Below are positions 39,317 through 48,522 of a DNA stretch of 64,000 bases, piece after piece (the first letter of the stretch is position 1; each line of letters opens with the position of its first letter). The translations under genes and the position numbers were made by a program. This stretch comes from Xanthomonas sontii (GTDB lineage: Bacteria; Pseudomonadota; Gammaproteobacteria; Xanthomonadales; Xanthomonadaceae). The DNA is taken from NCBI RefSeq assembly GCF_040529055.1, contig NZ_CP132342.1:3594001-3658000 (forward strand), written 5' to 3'. The notes under the pieces were generated by a model, which saw only the letters and a program-made list of their open reading frames with translations, had not been told where the DNA came from and made no database searches.

Positions 39317-40054
39317 TCAGCCGCCCACCATCGGCTCCAACTGCGGATCCAGCGCCACGCGCTCGTCGAAGACGAAGCAGCGGCCGTCGTAGCCTTCGCC
39401 ACCCACCTCCTCGAAGTAGCCGAGGATGCCGCCGTCCAGTTGCAGCACGTTGTCCATGCCGTCGGCGCGCATCCACAGCGCGGCCTTCTCGCAGCGGATG
39501 CCACCGGTGCAGAAGCTGACCACGGTGGCGTCGGCCAGCGCCGCGCGATGCGGGGCCAGCGCTTCCGGCAGCTCGGTGAACTTGACGATCGGCAGGGTCA
39601 GCGCGCCGGCGAAGGTGCCGTAGGCCACTTCCTGCGCATTGCGCGTATCCAGCAGCACCACGCGCCGGCCGGCATCGTCGTGGCCCTGGCGCAGCCAGCG
39701 CTGCAGGGTGGCCGGCGCCACCGCCGGCGCGCGCGCCGCCTCCAGCGGCGAGGCGGCGTCGCGGCGGAAGCTGATGATCTCCGGCTTGACCTTGACCTTC
39801 AGCCGCGCGAACGGCTGCTGCGCACTGGGGCTGGTCTTGACGCGCAGATCGGCGAAGCGCGGGTCGGCGCGCAGCTGCGCGTAGAAGCCGTCGATCGCCG
39901 CCGGCGTGCCGGCCAGGAACAGGTTGATGCCCTCGCCCGCCACCAGCACCGTGCCGCGCAGGTCGCCGTCCTGCGCCCAGGCGTGCAATTGCGCGGCGAG
40001 CGCGTCGGGGTCGGCGATGGCGACGAAGTGGTAAGCGGCGGTGTTGGCGATCAT
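39317..40054 (-). CDS. trhO: tRNA uridine(34) hydroxylase, rhodanese-fold
   Basis: A 245-residue protein of the former UPF0176/YceA group. An N-terminal acylphosphatase-like domain (GTVLVAGEGINLFLAGTPAAI) precedes a rhodanese domain with the active Cys in VVSFCTGGIRCEKAALWM. Known members use oxygen to hydroxylate U34 of certain tRNAs (ho5U, precursor of cmo5U). The C-terminal Cys-rich zinc-like extension present in some homologues is absent, giving the shorter form. The ATG at 40054 starts MIANTAAYHF. Confidence 0.92.
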   Translation of the reverse strand: MIANTAAYHFVAIADPDALAAQLHAWAQDGDLRGTVLVAGEGINLFLAGTPAAIDGFYAQLRADPRFADLRVKTSPSAQQPFARLKVKVKPEIISFRRDAASPLEAARAPAVAPATLQRWLRQGHDDAGRRVVLLDTRNAQEVAYGTFAGALTLPIVKFTELPEALAPHRAALADATVVSFCTGGIRCEKAALWMRADGMDNVLQLDGGILGYFEEVGGEGYDGRCFVFDERVALDPQLEPMVGG

Positions 40055-40150
40055 CGGCGCATTTTAGAGCCTGCGACGCATGCCCGCTGCAGGAAACGGC
40101 CGCCCCACCGCACACTGGCACCTCGGCGACGCGTGTTGCAGCACGCGCCG

Positions 40151-40516
40151 CTAGCCGCGCAGCAGCAGGAACGGCAGCAGCACCAGCGAAGCGACCAGCA
40201 ACATGCCCAGCAGCGTCGCCAGCACGAACAGCGGGCGCTGCCGCAGCAGGCTGGCGAAGGTCTCCGCGCTGCCGTCGCGCAGCGCCGCGGCACGCTCGGC
40301 GCGGGCGCGTTCGCCGCGCTGGGCCTGGTACTCGGCCAGCAGCGTCTTGGCCCGCGCCTGCTCGGCGTCCTCGCGCAACCAGATGCCACCGGCGGAGATG
40401 CCGAAGGTGCCGGCGCGGGTTTCGTAGTAGCCGATGCCGGCGCCGTCGAGCAGCGCACACACGTCGGCGCGTTCGTCGTCGGGCACGTGGCGCAGATTGA
40501 GCAGCAGTTTGGCCAT
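40151..40516 (-). CDS. DUF6164-like membrane-anchored protein
   Basis: About 121 residues. A soluble N-terminal part resembling a ferredoxin-like/DUF2007 fold (MAKLLLNLRHVPDDERADV; AGIGYYETRAGTFGISAGG) precedes a charged helix and one C-terminal transmembrane helix (LFVLATLLGMLLVASLVLLPF). The function is unknown; the DUF assignment is from recollection of the sequence pattern. It is divergent from the FKBP lipoprotein gene with 67 bp between starts and follows trhO upstream on the same strand by about 96 bp. Confidence 0.7.
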   Translation of the reverse strand: MAKLLLNLRHVPDDERADVCALLDGAGIGYYETRAGTFGISAGGIWLREDAEQARAKTLLAEYQAQRGERARAERAAALRDGSAETFASLLRQRPLFVLATLLGMLLVASLVLLPFLLLRG

Positions 40517-40583
40517 GCACCGCATGATAGCCGCTGCGGCGATGCGCTACCCTTGCACGCCCTGCCCGCCGTGGACGTCCCGC

Positions 40584-41027
40584 ATGCGCCGAATCCTGCT
40601 GCTGTTGAGCCTGTCGTTGCCGGCGTGGCTGCTGATTGGCTGCACCCCGCCGGGTCCGCCGCCCGGCGGCAGCATCGCCGCGTTCCAGGCCACCGACGAG
40701 CGCGTCGGCGACGGCGCCGAGGCCCGCCCCGGCAGCCGCGTTACCGTGCACTACACCGGCTGGCTGTACGACGAGCACGCCAAGGACAAGCGCGGCGAGA
40801 AGTTCGACGCCTCGGCCGACCACGGCCAGCCCTTCAGCTTCGTGCTCGGCGCCGGCCAGGTGATCCGCGGCTGGGACGAGGGCGTGGTCGGCATGCGCGT
40901 GGGCGGCAAGCGCCTGCTGATGCTGCCGTCGGACTACGGCTACGGCGCCAGTGGCGCCGGCGGGGTGATCCCGCCGGGCGCCTCGCTGGTGTTCGAGGTC
41001 GAACTGCTCGATGTCCAGCCGCGTTGA
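40584..41027 (+). CDS. FKBP-type peptidyl-prolyl isomerase lipoprotein
   Basis: A 147-residue lipoprotein. The signal ends in lipobox LIGC. The FKBP domain (about 50-147) shows VTVHYTGWLYDEHAKDKRG, GQPFSFVLGAGQVIRGWDEGV, GMRVGGKRLLMLPSDYGYG and PPGASLVFEVELLDV with all usual active-site aromatics. It catalyses cis-trans isomerisation of prolyl bonds in envelope proteins. The next gene starts 17 bp before its stop. Confidence 0.93.
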   Translation: MRRILLLLSLSLPAWLLIGCTPPGPPPGGSIAAFQATDERVGDGAEARPGSRVTVHYTGWLYDEHAKDKRGEKFDASADHGQPFSFVLGAGQVIRGWDEGVVGMRVGGKRLLMLPSDYGYGASGAGGVIPPGASLVFEVELLDVQPR

Positions 41028-42300
41028 GTCGACTGCGCCGATGCCCGCCAGCAAGCACGCCGCGCCGGTGCGCGGCCGTCTCGCCATCGTCGGCGGCGGC
41101 CCGGCCGGGCTGATCGCCGCCGAGACCGCGCGCGCCGCCGGCGCCGAGGTCGATGTGTACGAGGCCAAGGGCTCGGTGGGACGCAAGTTCCTGATCGCCG
41201 GCAAGGGCGGCCTCAACCTGACCCACTCCGATCCGTTCGAGCGCTTCGTCGCGCGCTATCGCGAGCGCGCGACGGCGGTCGGCGAGTGGCTGGCCGACTT
41301 CGATGCCGACGCGCTGCGCGCCTGGGCGCAGGCGCAGGGCGTGGAGACCTATGTGGGCAGCTCCGGCCGGGTGTTCCCGCTGGATCGCAAGGCCGCACCG
41401 CTGCTGCGCGGCTGGGTGCGGCGGCTGAAGGACGCAGGCGTGCGCTTCCACGTGCAGCAGCGCTGGCTGGGCTGGGCCGCGGACGGCGCGCTGCGCTTCG
41501 CCGGCGCCGACGGCGAGCAGCGCGTGCAGGCCGATGCCTGCGTGCTGGCGCTGGGCGGCGGCAGCTGGCCGCAACTCGGTTCCGACGGCGCCTGGCAGGA
41601 CACGCTGCGCGCGCGCGGTGTGGAGGTGGCGTCGCTGCAGCCGGCCAACTGCGGCTTCGACGTGGACTGGAGCGCGCACTTCCGCGAACGCCACGCCGGC
41701 GCGCCGCTGAAGCCGGTGGTCGCGCACTGGCACGATGCGCAGGGCCAGGCGCAGTCGCTGCAGGGCGAATGCGTGGTCGGCGAGCACGGCATCGAAGGCA
41801 GCCTGATCTATGCGCTGGCCGCGGATCTGCGCGATTCCATCGCCGCACACGGCCCGGCCACGCTGTGGCTGGACCTGGCACCGGGCCGCGACCTGCCGCG
41901 GCTGCAGGCCGAACTGGGCAAGCCGCGCGGCGGCCGCAGCTTCGGCGAACACCTGCGCCGCCAGGCCGGCATCGACGGGGTCAAGGCGGCGCTGCTGTTC
42001 GAGATCCTCGGCAAGCAGGCCGGCCAGGATCCGGCGCTGGCTGCGGCCACGCTCAAGCGCCTGCCGCTGACCCTGCTGCGCCCGCGCCCACTGGCCGAGG
42101 CGATCAGCAGCGCCGGCGGAGTGCGCCTGGAAGCGCTGGATGCGCAGTTGATGCTGCGGGCGCTGCCCGGCACCTTCTGCGCCGGCGAAATGCTCGACTG
42201 GGAAGCGCCGACCGGCGGCTACCTGCTCACCGCGTGCTTCGCCAGCGGCGTGCGCGCGGGGCGCGGCGCGGTGGCCTGGCTGCAACGCGCCACGCGCTGA
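41011..42300 (+). CDS. TIGR03862-type flavoprotein (BaiN-like NAD(P)/FAD protein)
   Basis: A 429-residue Rossmann-fold flavoprotein. The dinucleotide site is RLAIVGGGPAGLIAAETARA, followed by GRKFLIAGKGGLNLTHSDP and VYEAKGSVG, the family hallmarks, and CAGEMLDWEAPTGGYLLTACFASG near the C-terminus. The family relates to BaiN/RdsA-like HI0933 oxidoreductases; substrate unknown. Start may be ATG 41011 (overlapping the FKBP gene) or ATG 41041, ten codons in; neither has a decisive ribosome binding site. Confidence 0.88.
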   Translation: MSSRVESTAPMPASKHAAPVRGRLAIVGGGPAGLIAAETARAAGAEVDVYEAKGSVGRKFLIAGKGGLNLTHSDPFERFVARYRERATAVGEWLADFDADALRAWAQAQGVETYVGSSGRVFPLDRKAAPLLRGWVRRLKDAGVRFHVQQRWLGWAADGALRFAGADGEQRVQADACVLALGGGSWPQLGSDGAWQDTLRARGVEVASLQPANCGFDVDWSAHFRERHAGAPLKPVVAHWHDAQGQAQSLQGECVVGEHGIEGSLIYALAADLRDSIAAHGPATLWLDLAPGRDLPRLQAELGKPRGGRSFGEHLRRQAGIDGVKAALLFEILGKQAGQDPALAAATLKRLPLTLLRPRPLAEAISSAGGVRLEALDAQLMLRALPGTFCAGEMLDWEAPTGGYLLTACFASGVRAGRGAVAWLQRATR

Positions 42301-42440
42301 GCGGCGCCGGCACGCGACTGGCCGGAATGGCCAGTGACCTTCGGGCCTGTCGTCGTCGTGGCCGCACGACGTATCCCTGCACGGAAGTGACGACCGCGGC
42401 TGTCTCCCGGTTCCAGTTCACCTCCCGCCTGGAGCGACGC

Positions 42441-43898
42441 ATGCGTCCATCGATCCTGTTATGCGCACTCGGCCTGGCCGGCAACGTCGTGGCCGCGAGC
42501 GCCGCACCCAGCGCCAGCCCGAAGATCCGGCAGGTCGAGCATGGCCTGTTGCCGGCCGTGGTCACCCAGAACCAGGCAGGCGCGCAACTGTCGCTGCGCG
42601 GCCAGATGGACGCGCTGCACGTCCCGGGCGTGGCGATCGCGGTGATCCATCGCGGCCGCGTCGCCTGGGCCAAGGGCTATGGCGTCGCCGCCACCGGCGG
42701 CGCTGCGGTCGACGCCAGGACCCTGTTCCAGGCCGGCTCGGTGAGCAAGCCGGTGGCGGCAATGGCGGCCTTGTCCCTGGTCCAGGACGGACGCGTGGCA
42801 CTGGACGCCCCGGTCAATGCGCGACTGACCTCGTGGACCCTGCCCGATTCCGCCGACAGCCACGACCATCCGGTGACCCTGCGCCAACTGCTGTCGCACA
42901 CCGCCGGCACCAGCGTTCACGGTTTCGATGGCTACGCCCGCGGCGCCGCCGTCCCCACCCTGCAGCAGGTGCTCGACGGCCAGGCGCCCGCGAACTCGGC
43001 GCCGGTGCGGGTGGAGGCGCCGGTCGGGGTGCGCTACCGCTATTCGGGCGGCGGCTACACGGTGATGCAGCAGTTGCTGATCGACGTCGGCGGGCAGGAC
43101 TTTCCAACGCTGCTGCAGCAGCGCGTGCTGGCGCCGCTGCACATGCGCGCCAGCAGTTTCCGCCAACCGCTGCCCGCACGCGATCTGGCGCACGCGGCGC
43201 AACCGCACGATGCCAATGGCGCGCCGGTGGCAGGCGGCCCGCACACCTACCCGGAACTGGCCGCGGCCGGCCTGTGGACCAACGCGCAGGACCTGGCGCG
43301 CTATGCGATCGAACTGTGCGCTGCGCAGGCCGGCCGCGGCCGCGTGCTGTCCGCCGCCAGCGCCCGCGCCATGATGACCCCGGTGCGGGACGGCTACGGC
43401 CTGGGCCTGAACATCGGCGGCGCCAGCGCGCGCAAGTACGTCTATCACGACGGTTCCAACGCCGGCTACAAGGCCACGCTGGTGGTGTATCCGCAAGGAT
43501 GCGATGGCGCCGTGGTGCTGAGTAACGGCGACCAGGGCTACCAGTTGGGTCTGGAGATCGTGCGCGCCGTCGCCGCGGCCTATGCCTGGCCGGACTTCCA
43601 GCCGATCCGGCGTACCGCCATCGCCGTGGACATCGCCGCGCAACGGCGCTTCGTCGGCAGCTTCGCCATCCCCGAGCTGGGCACGTTCCGGATCCGCGAA
43701 GCGCAGGACCGCCTGCTGGTGGAACTGCGCAAGGATCAGGCCTACCCACTGATTCCCGCGTCGGATCACGCGTTCTTCCTGAGCGCGCAGGACATCGTCA
43801 TCCGCTTCGATACGCCCGGCGATGCCGACCAGGGCACGCTCGACGCCGATGGCGGTCACTATCCGTTCCGGCGCGTGGCCGCGGACACCGCACCGTAG
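42441..43898 (+). CDS. secreted serine hydrolase of the beta-lactamase/class C fold
   Basis: A 485-residue exported protein with a signal peptide (ILLCALGLAGNVVAASA). The catalytic S-x-x-K is in FQAGSVSKPVAAMAAL, Y-x-N-type motif appears as YRYSGGGYTVM, and a H/K-x-G-like region is in YVYHDGSNAGYKA. A C-terminal ~100-residue domain (about 390-485) follows, typical of penicillin-binding-protein-like esterases/peptidases. The class C-type fold suggests a D-aminopeptidase, esterase or carboxypeptidase rather than an antibiotic-hydrolysing enzyme; this cannot be settled here. GGAG lies 8 nt before the ATG. Confidence 0.88.
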   Translation: MRPSILLCALGLAGNVVAASAAPSASPKIRQVEHGLLPAVVTQNQAGAQLSLRGQMDALHVPGVAIAVIHRGRVAWAKGYGVAATGGAAVDARTLFQAGSVSKPVAAMAALSLVQDGRVALDAPVNARLTSWTLPDSADSHDHPVTLRQLLSHTAGTSVHGFDGYARGAAVPTLQQVLDGQAPANSAPVRVEAPVGVRYRYSGGGYTVMQQLLIDVGGQDFPTLLQQRVLAPLHMRASSFRQPLPARDLAHAAQPHDANGAPVAGGPHTYPELAAAGLWTNAQDLARYAIELCAAQAGRGRVLSAASARAMMTPVRDGYGLGLNIGGASARKYVYHDGSNAGYKATLVVYPQGCDGAVVLSNGDQGYQLGLEIVRAVAAAYAWPDFQPIRRTAIAVDIAAQRRFVGSFAIPELGTFRIREAQDRLLVELRKDQAYPLIPASDHAFFLSAQDIVIRFDTPGDADQGTLDADGGHYPFRRVAADTAP

Positions 43899-43929
43899 CC
43901 AGCGCCGGCATCGCGCCGGCGGACCGCGC

Positions 43930-46116
43930 TCAGAGGGTTGCGATCTGCACCCGCGCCTGCGGATCGCGCTTGGCCACGTACATGGCCTCGTCGGCGCGCT
44001 GGGTGAGCAGCACCGGATCGAAACCGGGCCCGGCCTGCACGGCGATGCCGATGCTCGGCTGCAAGGGCAGGTGCCGACCACTGACCTCGCAGCCGTCCGC
44101 GCATGCCTCCATGATCCGCGCCGCGGCCGCCAGCACTTCGCGCCTGGCGTCGGCCAGGCCTTCCAGCAGCACCACGAACTCGTCGCCGCCCAACCGCGCG
44201 ATGCTGTCCTGCCCGCGCAGGCAACGTTGCAGCAGCCGCGCGAAGTGCACCAGCAGCGCATCGCCGACGTGGTGGCCGAAACGGTCGTTGACGCTCTTGA
44301 AGTCGTTCAGATCCAGGAACATCACCGCCACCTGGCCTTGGCCACGGCGCTCGTTCATGCGCCGCCGCAGGGTCTGGTTCCAGGCCATGCGGTTCGGCAG
44401 CCCGGTCAGTTCGTCGCGCAGCGCGCGCTCTTCCAGCAGCCGCGCCAACCGGGTCTGCCCGGTGATGTCGCTGATCATCAGATGCAGGCCGATCCGCTGC
44501 GGCGCCAAGGCCACGTCTGGAATCAGGCTGAAATGCATGATCCGCAACGCATCGGTGGCATCGCACAGCTCGGCGTCGAACTGCGCCGGCACGCCCTGCA
44601 GCGCCGCCGGCAGGTGGGGTTGCAGCAGGGCCAGTTGCTGCGGATCCAGCACCTCGTGCAGGCGGCGGCCGATGATGCGCTCCGGCGCCAGCCCGAACCA
44701 CTCCGCATACGGCCGGTTGACGAACTGGTAGCACAGGTCGTGGTCGAGGTAGGCGATCAGCGCCGGCGCGTTGTCGGCGATGGTGCGTAGCTGCGCTTCG
44801 CTGTCGCGCAGGCGGTGTTCGGCCAGGTGCTGCTCGGTGATGTCCTGGATGTGGGTGACGAAATGCAGCGGGCGCCGCTGTTCGTCGCGCACCAGCGACA
44901 CCGACAGACGCGCACGCACGGTATGGCCGTCGCGATGGCGGTAGCGCTTTTCGCTGCGGTAGTCGCTGCGGCGGCCGGCGATCAACGCGGCCACCTGTTC
45001 CATGTCCTCGGCCAGGTCCTCGGGATGGGTCAAATCCTGGAAGCGCAGTTCCAGCAGCTCCGCGCGGCTGTAGCCGAGCATCGCGCACAAGGCGTCGTTG
45101 ACGTCCAGCCAGTGCCCTTCCAGCGACACCAGCGCCATGCCGTGCGCGGCCGCCGAGAACGCGCCGGAGAAACGCTGCCCGGCCAGCAGCGCCGCATGCG
45201 ACGCCGCGCGTTCGACGCTGACGTCGCGCATCACGCACACCGCGCCCAGGCTGCGCCCATCGCGGCCCTCCAGCCGTTCCGCATTGCACAGCACGCTGCG
45301 CGGCGGTTGTCCCTTGGCGGCGATCACCATTTCCGCATCGCGCACCGATTCGCCGCGCCAGGCACGGACCAGCGGCACCTCGTCACTGGTCAGCAGCCGC
45401 TGGCCGCTGGCGTCGAACAGGTCGAAGTACTTCGCCCACTGCTCGGGCGGCAAGGCGCGCGGATCGGCGCCGTGCCACTGCCGCGCCACCTGGTTGAACT
45501 CGCCCAGCGTGCCGTCGGCCTGGCACGACACCACGCCGTCGGGCATGGTTTCCAGCAGCAGGCTCAGCGTCTTGGCCTGGTCGTGGGCGATGCGCGCATC
45601 GCGGCGCGCCTCCAGATGCGCGGTGACCTGCCTGGCCAGGCGCTGCAGACCTTCGCGCTGGCGTGCGTCCAACTGCCGCGGACGGATGTCGATCACGCAC
45701 AGAGTGCCGTAGCTGTAGCCCTGGTCGCCGATCAGCGGCATGCCAGCGTAGAAACGCAGGTGTGGCGCGCCGCACACCAGCGGGTTGCCGGCGAAACGCG
45801 GATCCAGCGTGGCGTCCGGCACCTCCAGCAACTGCGGCTCCAGCAAGGCATAGGTGCAGAACGCCATCTCGCGCGGATACCCGGTGGTGCCGGCAGGCAG
45901 GCCGCAACTGGCCTTGAGCCATTGCCGGCGCTCGTCGATCAGCGAAATCAGCGCGATCGGCACCTCGCACAACTGGCTGGTCAGCCAGATCAGGTCGTCG
46001 AACGCCGGTTCCGGTGCAGTGTCCAGCATCCCCAGCTCGGCCAGCGCGCGCAGGCGCTCGGCTTCGTCGACGGGCAGCGGCGCGGGAACGACGTCGGGGA
46101 CCGAGGGCTGATTCAT
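43930..46116 (-). CDS. diguanylate cyclase with GAF and PAS sensory domains
   Basis: A 728-residue cytoplasmic protein. An N-terminal GAF domain (about 30-170; QLCEVPIALISLIDERRQWLK) is followed by three PAS-like regions (about 185-300, 310-430 with PAC, 440-555) and a C-terminal GGDEF domain (about 565-725). The active site RLGGDEFVVLLEG is intact and RGQD lies five residues upstream, a product-inhibition I-site (RxxD). It should synthesise cyclic di-GMP in response to redox, light or small-molecule cues. No transmembrane segment is seen. The start at 46116 begins MNQPSVPDV. Confidence 0.92.
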   Translation of the reverse strand: MNQPSVPDVVPAPLPVDEAERLRALAELGMLDTAPEPAFDDLIWLTSQLCEVPIALISLIDERRQWLKASCGLPAGTTGYPREMAFCTYALLEPQLLEVPDATLDPRFAGNPLVCGAPHLRFYAGMPLIGDQGYSYGTLCVIDIRPRQLDARQREGLQRLARQVTAHLEARRDARIAHDQAKTLSLLLETMPDGVVSCQADGTLGEFNQVARQWHGADPRALPPEQWAKYFDLFDASGQRLLTSDEVPLVRAWRGESVRDAEMVIAAKGQPPRSVLCNAERLEGRDGRSLGAVCVMRDVSVERAASHAALLAGQRFSGAFSAAAHGMALVSLEGHWLDVNDALCAMLGYSRAELLELRFQDLTHPEDLAEDMEQVAALIAGRRSDYRSEKRYRHRDGHTVRARLSVSLVRDEQRRPLHFVTHIQDITEQHLAEHRLRDSEAQLRTIADNAPALIAYLDHDLCYQFVNRPYAEWFGLAPERIIGRRLHEVLDPQQLALLQPHLPAALQGVPAQFDAELCDATDALRIMHFSLIPDVALAPQRIGLHLMISDITGQTRLARLLEERALRDELTGLPNRMAWNQTLRRRMNERRGQGQVAVMFLDLNDFKSVNDRFGHHVGDALLVHFARLLQRCLRGQDSIARLGGDEFVVLLEGLADARREVLAAAARIMEACADGCEVSGRHLPLQPSIGIAVQAGPGFDPVLLTQRADEAMYVAKRDPQARVQIATL

Positions 46117-46255
46117 GCGCGGCACGCTGAGAAGGAACCGGCACGATAACGGGCGGCGGCAGCGATGGCGAGCATGCGTGACCGATGCGGCGATGCAAAA
46201 AAGCGAACGCCCTGCCCCGCCGCCGTCAGAACGCATCGGTTGTGGGATGCCTACC

Positions 46256-46753
46256 TCACGGCACCGCCGGCGCGGCGCGCTTCTCCATGAACACGCAATC
46301 GAGGACGATCCCGCTGGGATGCGGGTAGCTTCCCTCGCTTACCACGGCATAGCCCTGCGCAAGGTAGAACGCCACCGCATTCAGCGCCGCGGCGAGATGG
46401 ATGCGCGGACACGGCGCCAGGCGCTGCTCCAGCGCCTGCAGCAGGCGCCGGCCGAGACCGCTGCCACGCAGCGCCGGGTCCACGAACAGTCCGTCGATCT
46501 CGGCACCGGCCAGGTCGACGACGCCGAAGCCGAGCACGCGACCTTCACGGTCCTCGGCGACGATCGCGCCGCCCGCAGCCACCAGACCGCAATACGATGC
46601 CGGCGGCGGCGCTGCGGACCAGCGCACGATCACCTCCGGTGGGTAGTGGCTGCTGCAGACCTCGCGCACACAGCGGGTGCGCAACGCCCACAGCGTCGGG
46701 ATGTCTTCGGGCACCCCGGGCCGCAACCGTATCGGCGACGCCGCCGTGCTCAT
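46256..46753 (-). CDS. GNAT-family N-acetyltransferase
   Basis: A 165-residue acetyltransferase. The acetyl-CoA loop is LFVDPALRGSGLGRRLLQALE, preceded by LGFGVVDLAGAEIDG and followed by LNAVAFYLAQGYAVV. The acceptor is unknown. The ATG at 46753 overlaps the stop of the glutamate-synthase-like gene (ATGA), so the two are translated together. The GNAT may act on a substrate or product of that enzyme, which is inference. Confidence 0.9.
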   Translation of the reverse strand: MSTAASPIRLRPGVPEDIPTLWALRTRCVREVCSSHYPPEVIVRWSAAPPPASYCGLVAAGGAIVAEDREGRVLGFGVVDLAGAEIDGLFVDPALRGSGLGRRLLQALEQRLAPCPRIHLAAALNAVAFYLAQGYAVVSEGSYPHPSGIVLDCVFMEKRAAPAVP

Positions 46754-48372
46754 TGCGACTTGCTGTCGCGCAGGCGGCGGATCCGTTCCGGTGGCTGGAA
46801 CGAATCGCTGCGCGCGTCGCCCCAGTAATCGTGGAAGACCGCATGGTCGGGCACGGTGCGCAGCAGTTCGCCCGGCTCCAGGTAGCGGTACAGCGAGGCC
46901 AGCGAGCGGATCTCCACCTGCGAGATGCGACGCAGGATGTGCTCCGGCCCCAGTTGCGACGGATGCGTCAGCCCGGCGGCACTGAGCAGTTCGCGCAGCG
47001 CCTTGAGCGTGTTGGCGTGGTAGTGCGCGACCCGGGTGGCCTTGTCGGTGGGGTCCAGGTGCTGCCAGCGGCGACGGTCCTGGGTGGCGATGCCGGTCGG
47101 GCAGCGGTCGCTGTGGCAGCTCAGCGACTGGATGCAGCCCAGCGCGAACATGAAGCCGCGCCCGGCGTTGCACCAGTCCGCGCCCAGCGCCAGGGTGCGC
47201 GCGATGTCGAAGGCGCTGGTGATCTTGCCGGCGGCGCCGAGCTTGATGCGCTCGCGGATATCCAGCCCGACCAGGGTGTTGTGCACCAGCAGCAGGGCCT
47301 CGTGCATCGGCACGCCGACGTGGTCGATGAACTCCGCCGGCGCCGCGCCGGTGCCGCCCTCGGCGCCGTCGACGACGATGAAATCCGGGTACAGTCCGCT
47401 TTCCTGCATCGCCTTGGCGATGGCGAACCACTCCCAGGGGTGGCCGATGGCCAGCTTGAAACCGGTCGGCTTGCCGCCGGACAGCTCGCGCAGCCGCGCC
47501 ACGAACTGCAGCAGCTCCAGCGGCGTGGAGAACGCCGAATGCCGCGACGGCGACACGCAGTCCTGGCCCATGGCGACGCCGCGGGTGGTGGCGATCTCCG
47601 CGCTGACCTTGGCCGCCGGCAGCACCCCGCCGTGGCCCGGCTTGGCGCCCTGCGAGAGCTTGATCTCGATCATCTTGACCTGCTCCAGCGTCGCGTTGGC
47701 GACGAAGCGCTGCGGGTCGAAGCGCCCCTCCTCGTCGCGGCAGCCGAAGTAGCCCGAGCCGATCTCCCACACCAGATCGCCGCCGCACTCGCGGTGGTAG
47801 GGCGAGATCGAGCCCTCGCCGGTGTCGTGGTAGAAGCCGCCCTGGCGCGCGCCGGCGTTGAGCGCGCGGATGGCGTTGGCCGACAGCGCGCCGAAGCTCA
47901 TCGCCGAGATGTTGAACACGCTGGCCGCGTACGGCTGCGCGCAGCCGGCGCCGATGGTGACGCGGAAGTCGTGGTCGGCGATCTCGCTGGTGGCCAGCGA
48001 ATGGTTGATCCATTCGTAGTCCGGCGCGTAGGTGCTGCGCTGGGTGCCGAACGGCACCACGTCCATCACGTTCTTGGCGCGCTGGTAGACCAGGGCGCGC
48101 TGCTGCCGCGAGAACGGCGCCTCCTCGATGTCGCTCTGCAGGAAGTACTGACGCATCTCCGGGCCGACCGATTCCAGGCCGTAGCGGAAATGCGCCAGGA
48201 TCGGGTAGTTGCGGCGCAGGGTGCTGCGGGTCTGCAGCAGGTCCACGGTGCCCAGCACCGCCAGCACCGCGAAGGCGGCCACGCCCCAGCCCCACAGCGG
48301 CCAGATCGCGCACAGGGCGATGGACAGCGCCAGCAGCACGCAGCTGGCGATATAGGCTAGGTAGCGGTGCAT
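46750..48372 (-). CDS. membrane-anchored FMN-binding glutamate synthase family protein
   Basis: A 540-residue protein. Two N-terminal membrane helices (about 3-40; YIASCVLLALSIALCAIWPLWGW) anchor a GltB-like FMN domain. Conserved parts are NISAMSFGALSANAIRALN, DTGEGSISPYHRECGGDLVWEIGSGYFG, SQGAKPGHGGVLPAAKV, VDGAEGGTGAAPAEF and a Cys cluster in LGCIQSLSCHSDRCPTGIATQD that could bind an iron-sulfur cluster. It lacks the amidotransferase domain of true glutamate synthase, so it is a related oxidoreductase of unknown reaction. Start at 48372 is the first ATG before the helices. Confidence 0.88.
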   Translation of the reverse strand: MHRYLAYIASCVLLALSIALCAIWPLWGWGVAAFAVLAVLGTVDLLQTRSTLRRNYPILAHFRYGLESVGPEMRQYFLQSDIEEAPFSRQQRALVYQRAKNVMDVVPFGTQRSTYAPDYEWINHSLATSEIADHDFRVTIGAGCAQPYAASVFNISAMSFGALSANAIRALNAGARQGGFYHDTGEGSISPYHRECGGDLVWEIGSGYFGCRDEEGRFDPQRFVANATLEQVKMIEIKLSQGAKPGHGGVLPAAKVSAEIATTRGVAMGQDCVSPSRHSAFSTPLELLQFVARLRELSGGKPTGFKLAIGHPWEWFAIAKAMQESGLYPDFIVVDGAEGGTGAAPAEFIDHVGVPMHEALLLVHNTLVGLDIRERIKLGAAGKITSAFDIARTLALGADWCNAGRGFMFALGCIQSLSCHSDRCPTGIATQDRRRWQHLDPTDKATRVAHYHANTLKALRELLSAAGLTHPSQLGPEHILRRISQVEIRSLASLYRYLEPGELLRTVPDHAVFHDYWGDARSDSFQPPERIRRLRDSKSQ

Positions 48373-48522
48373 CGCGGTCCTCGCAGGCGTCGTAAGCCGG
48401 CGAGTGTAGAGGGTGTCGCGGCCATGGCGTTGCAACCGCCGTCGGAGCCGCTTGGCGCAGGTACAGCCAGCGCATGCCAATGCACCGGTGACACCAGACG
48501 GTACGCGCGCCCGAGAACTGCG

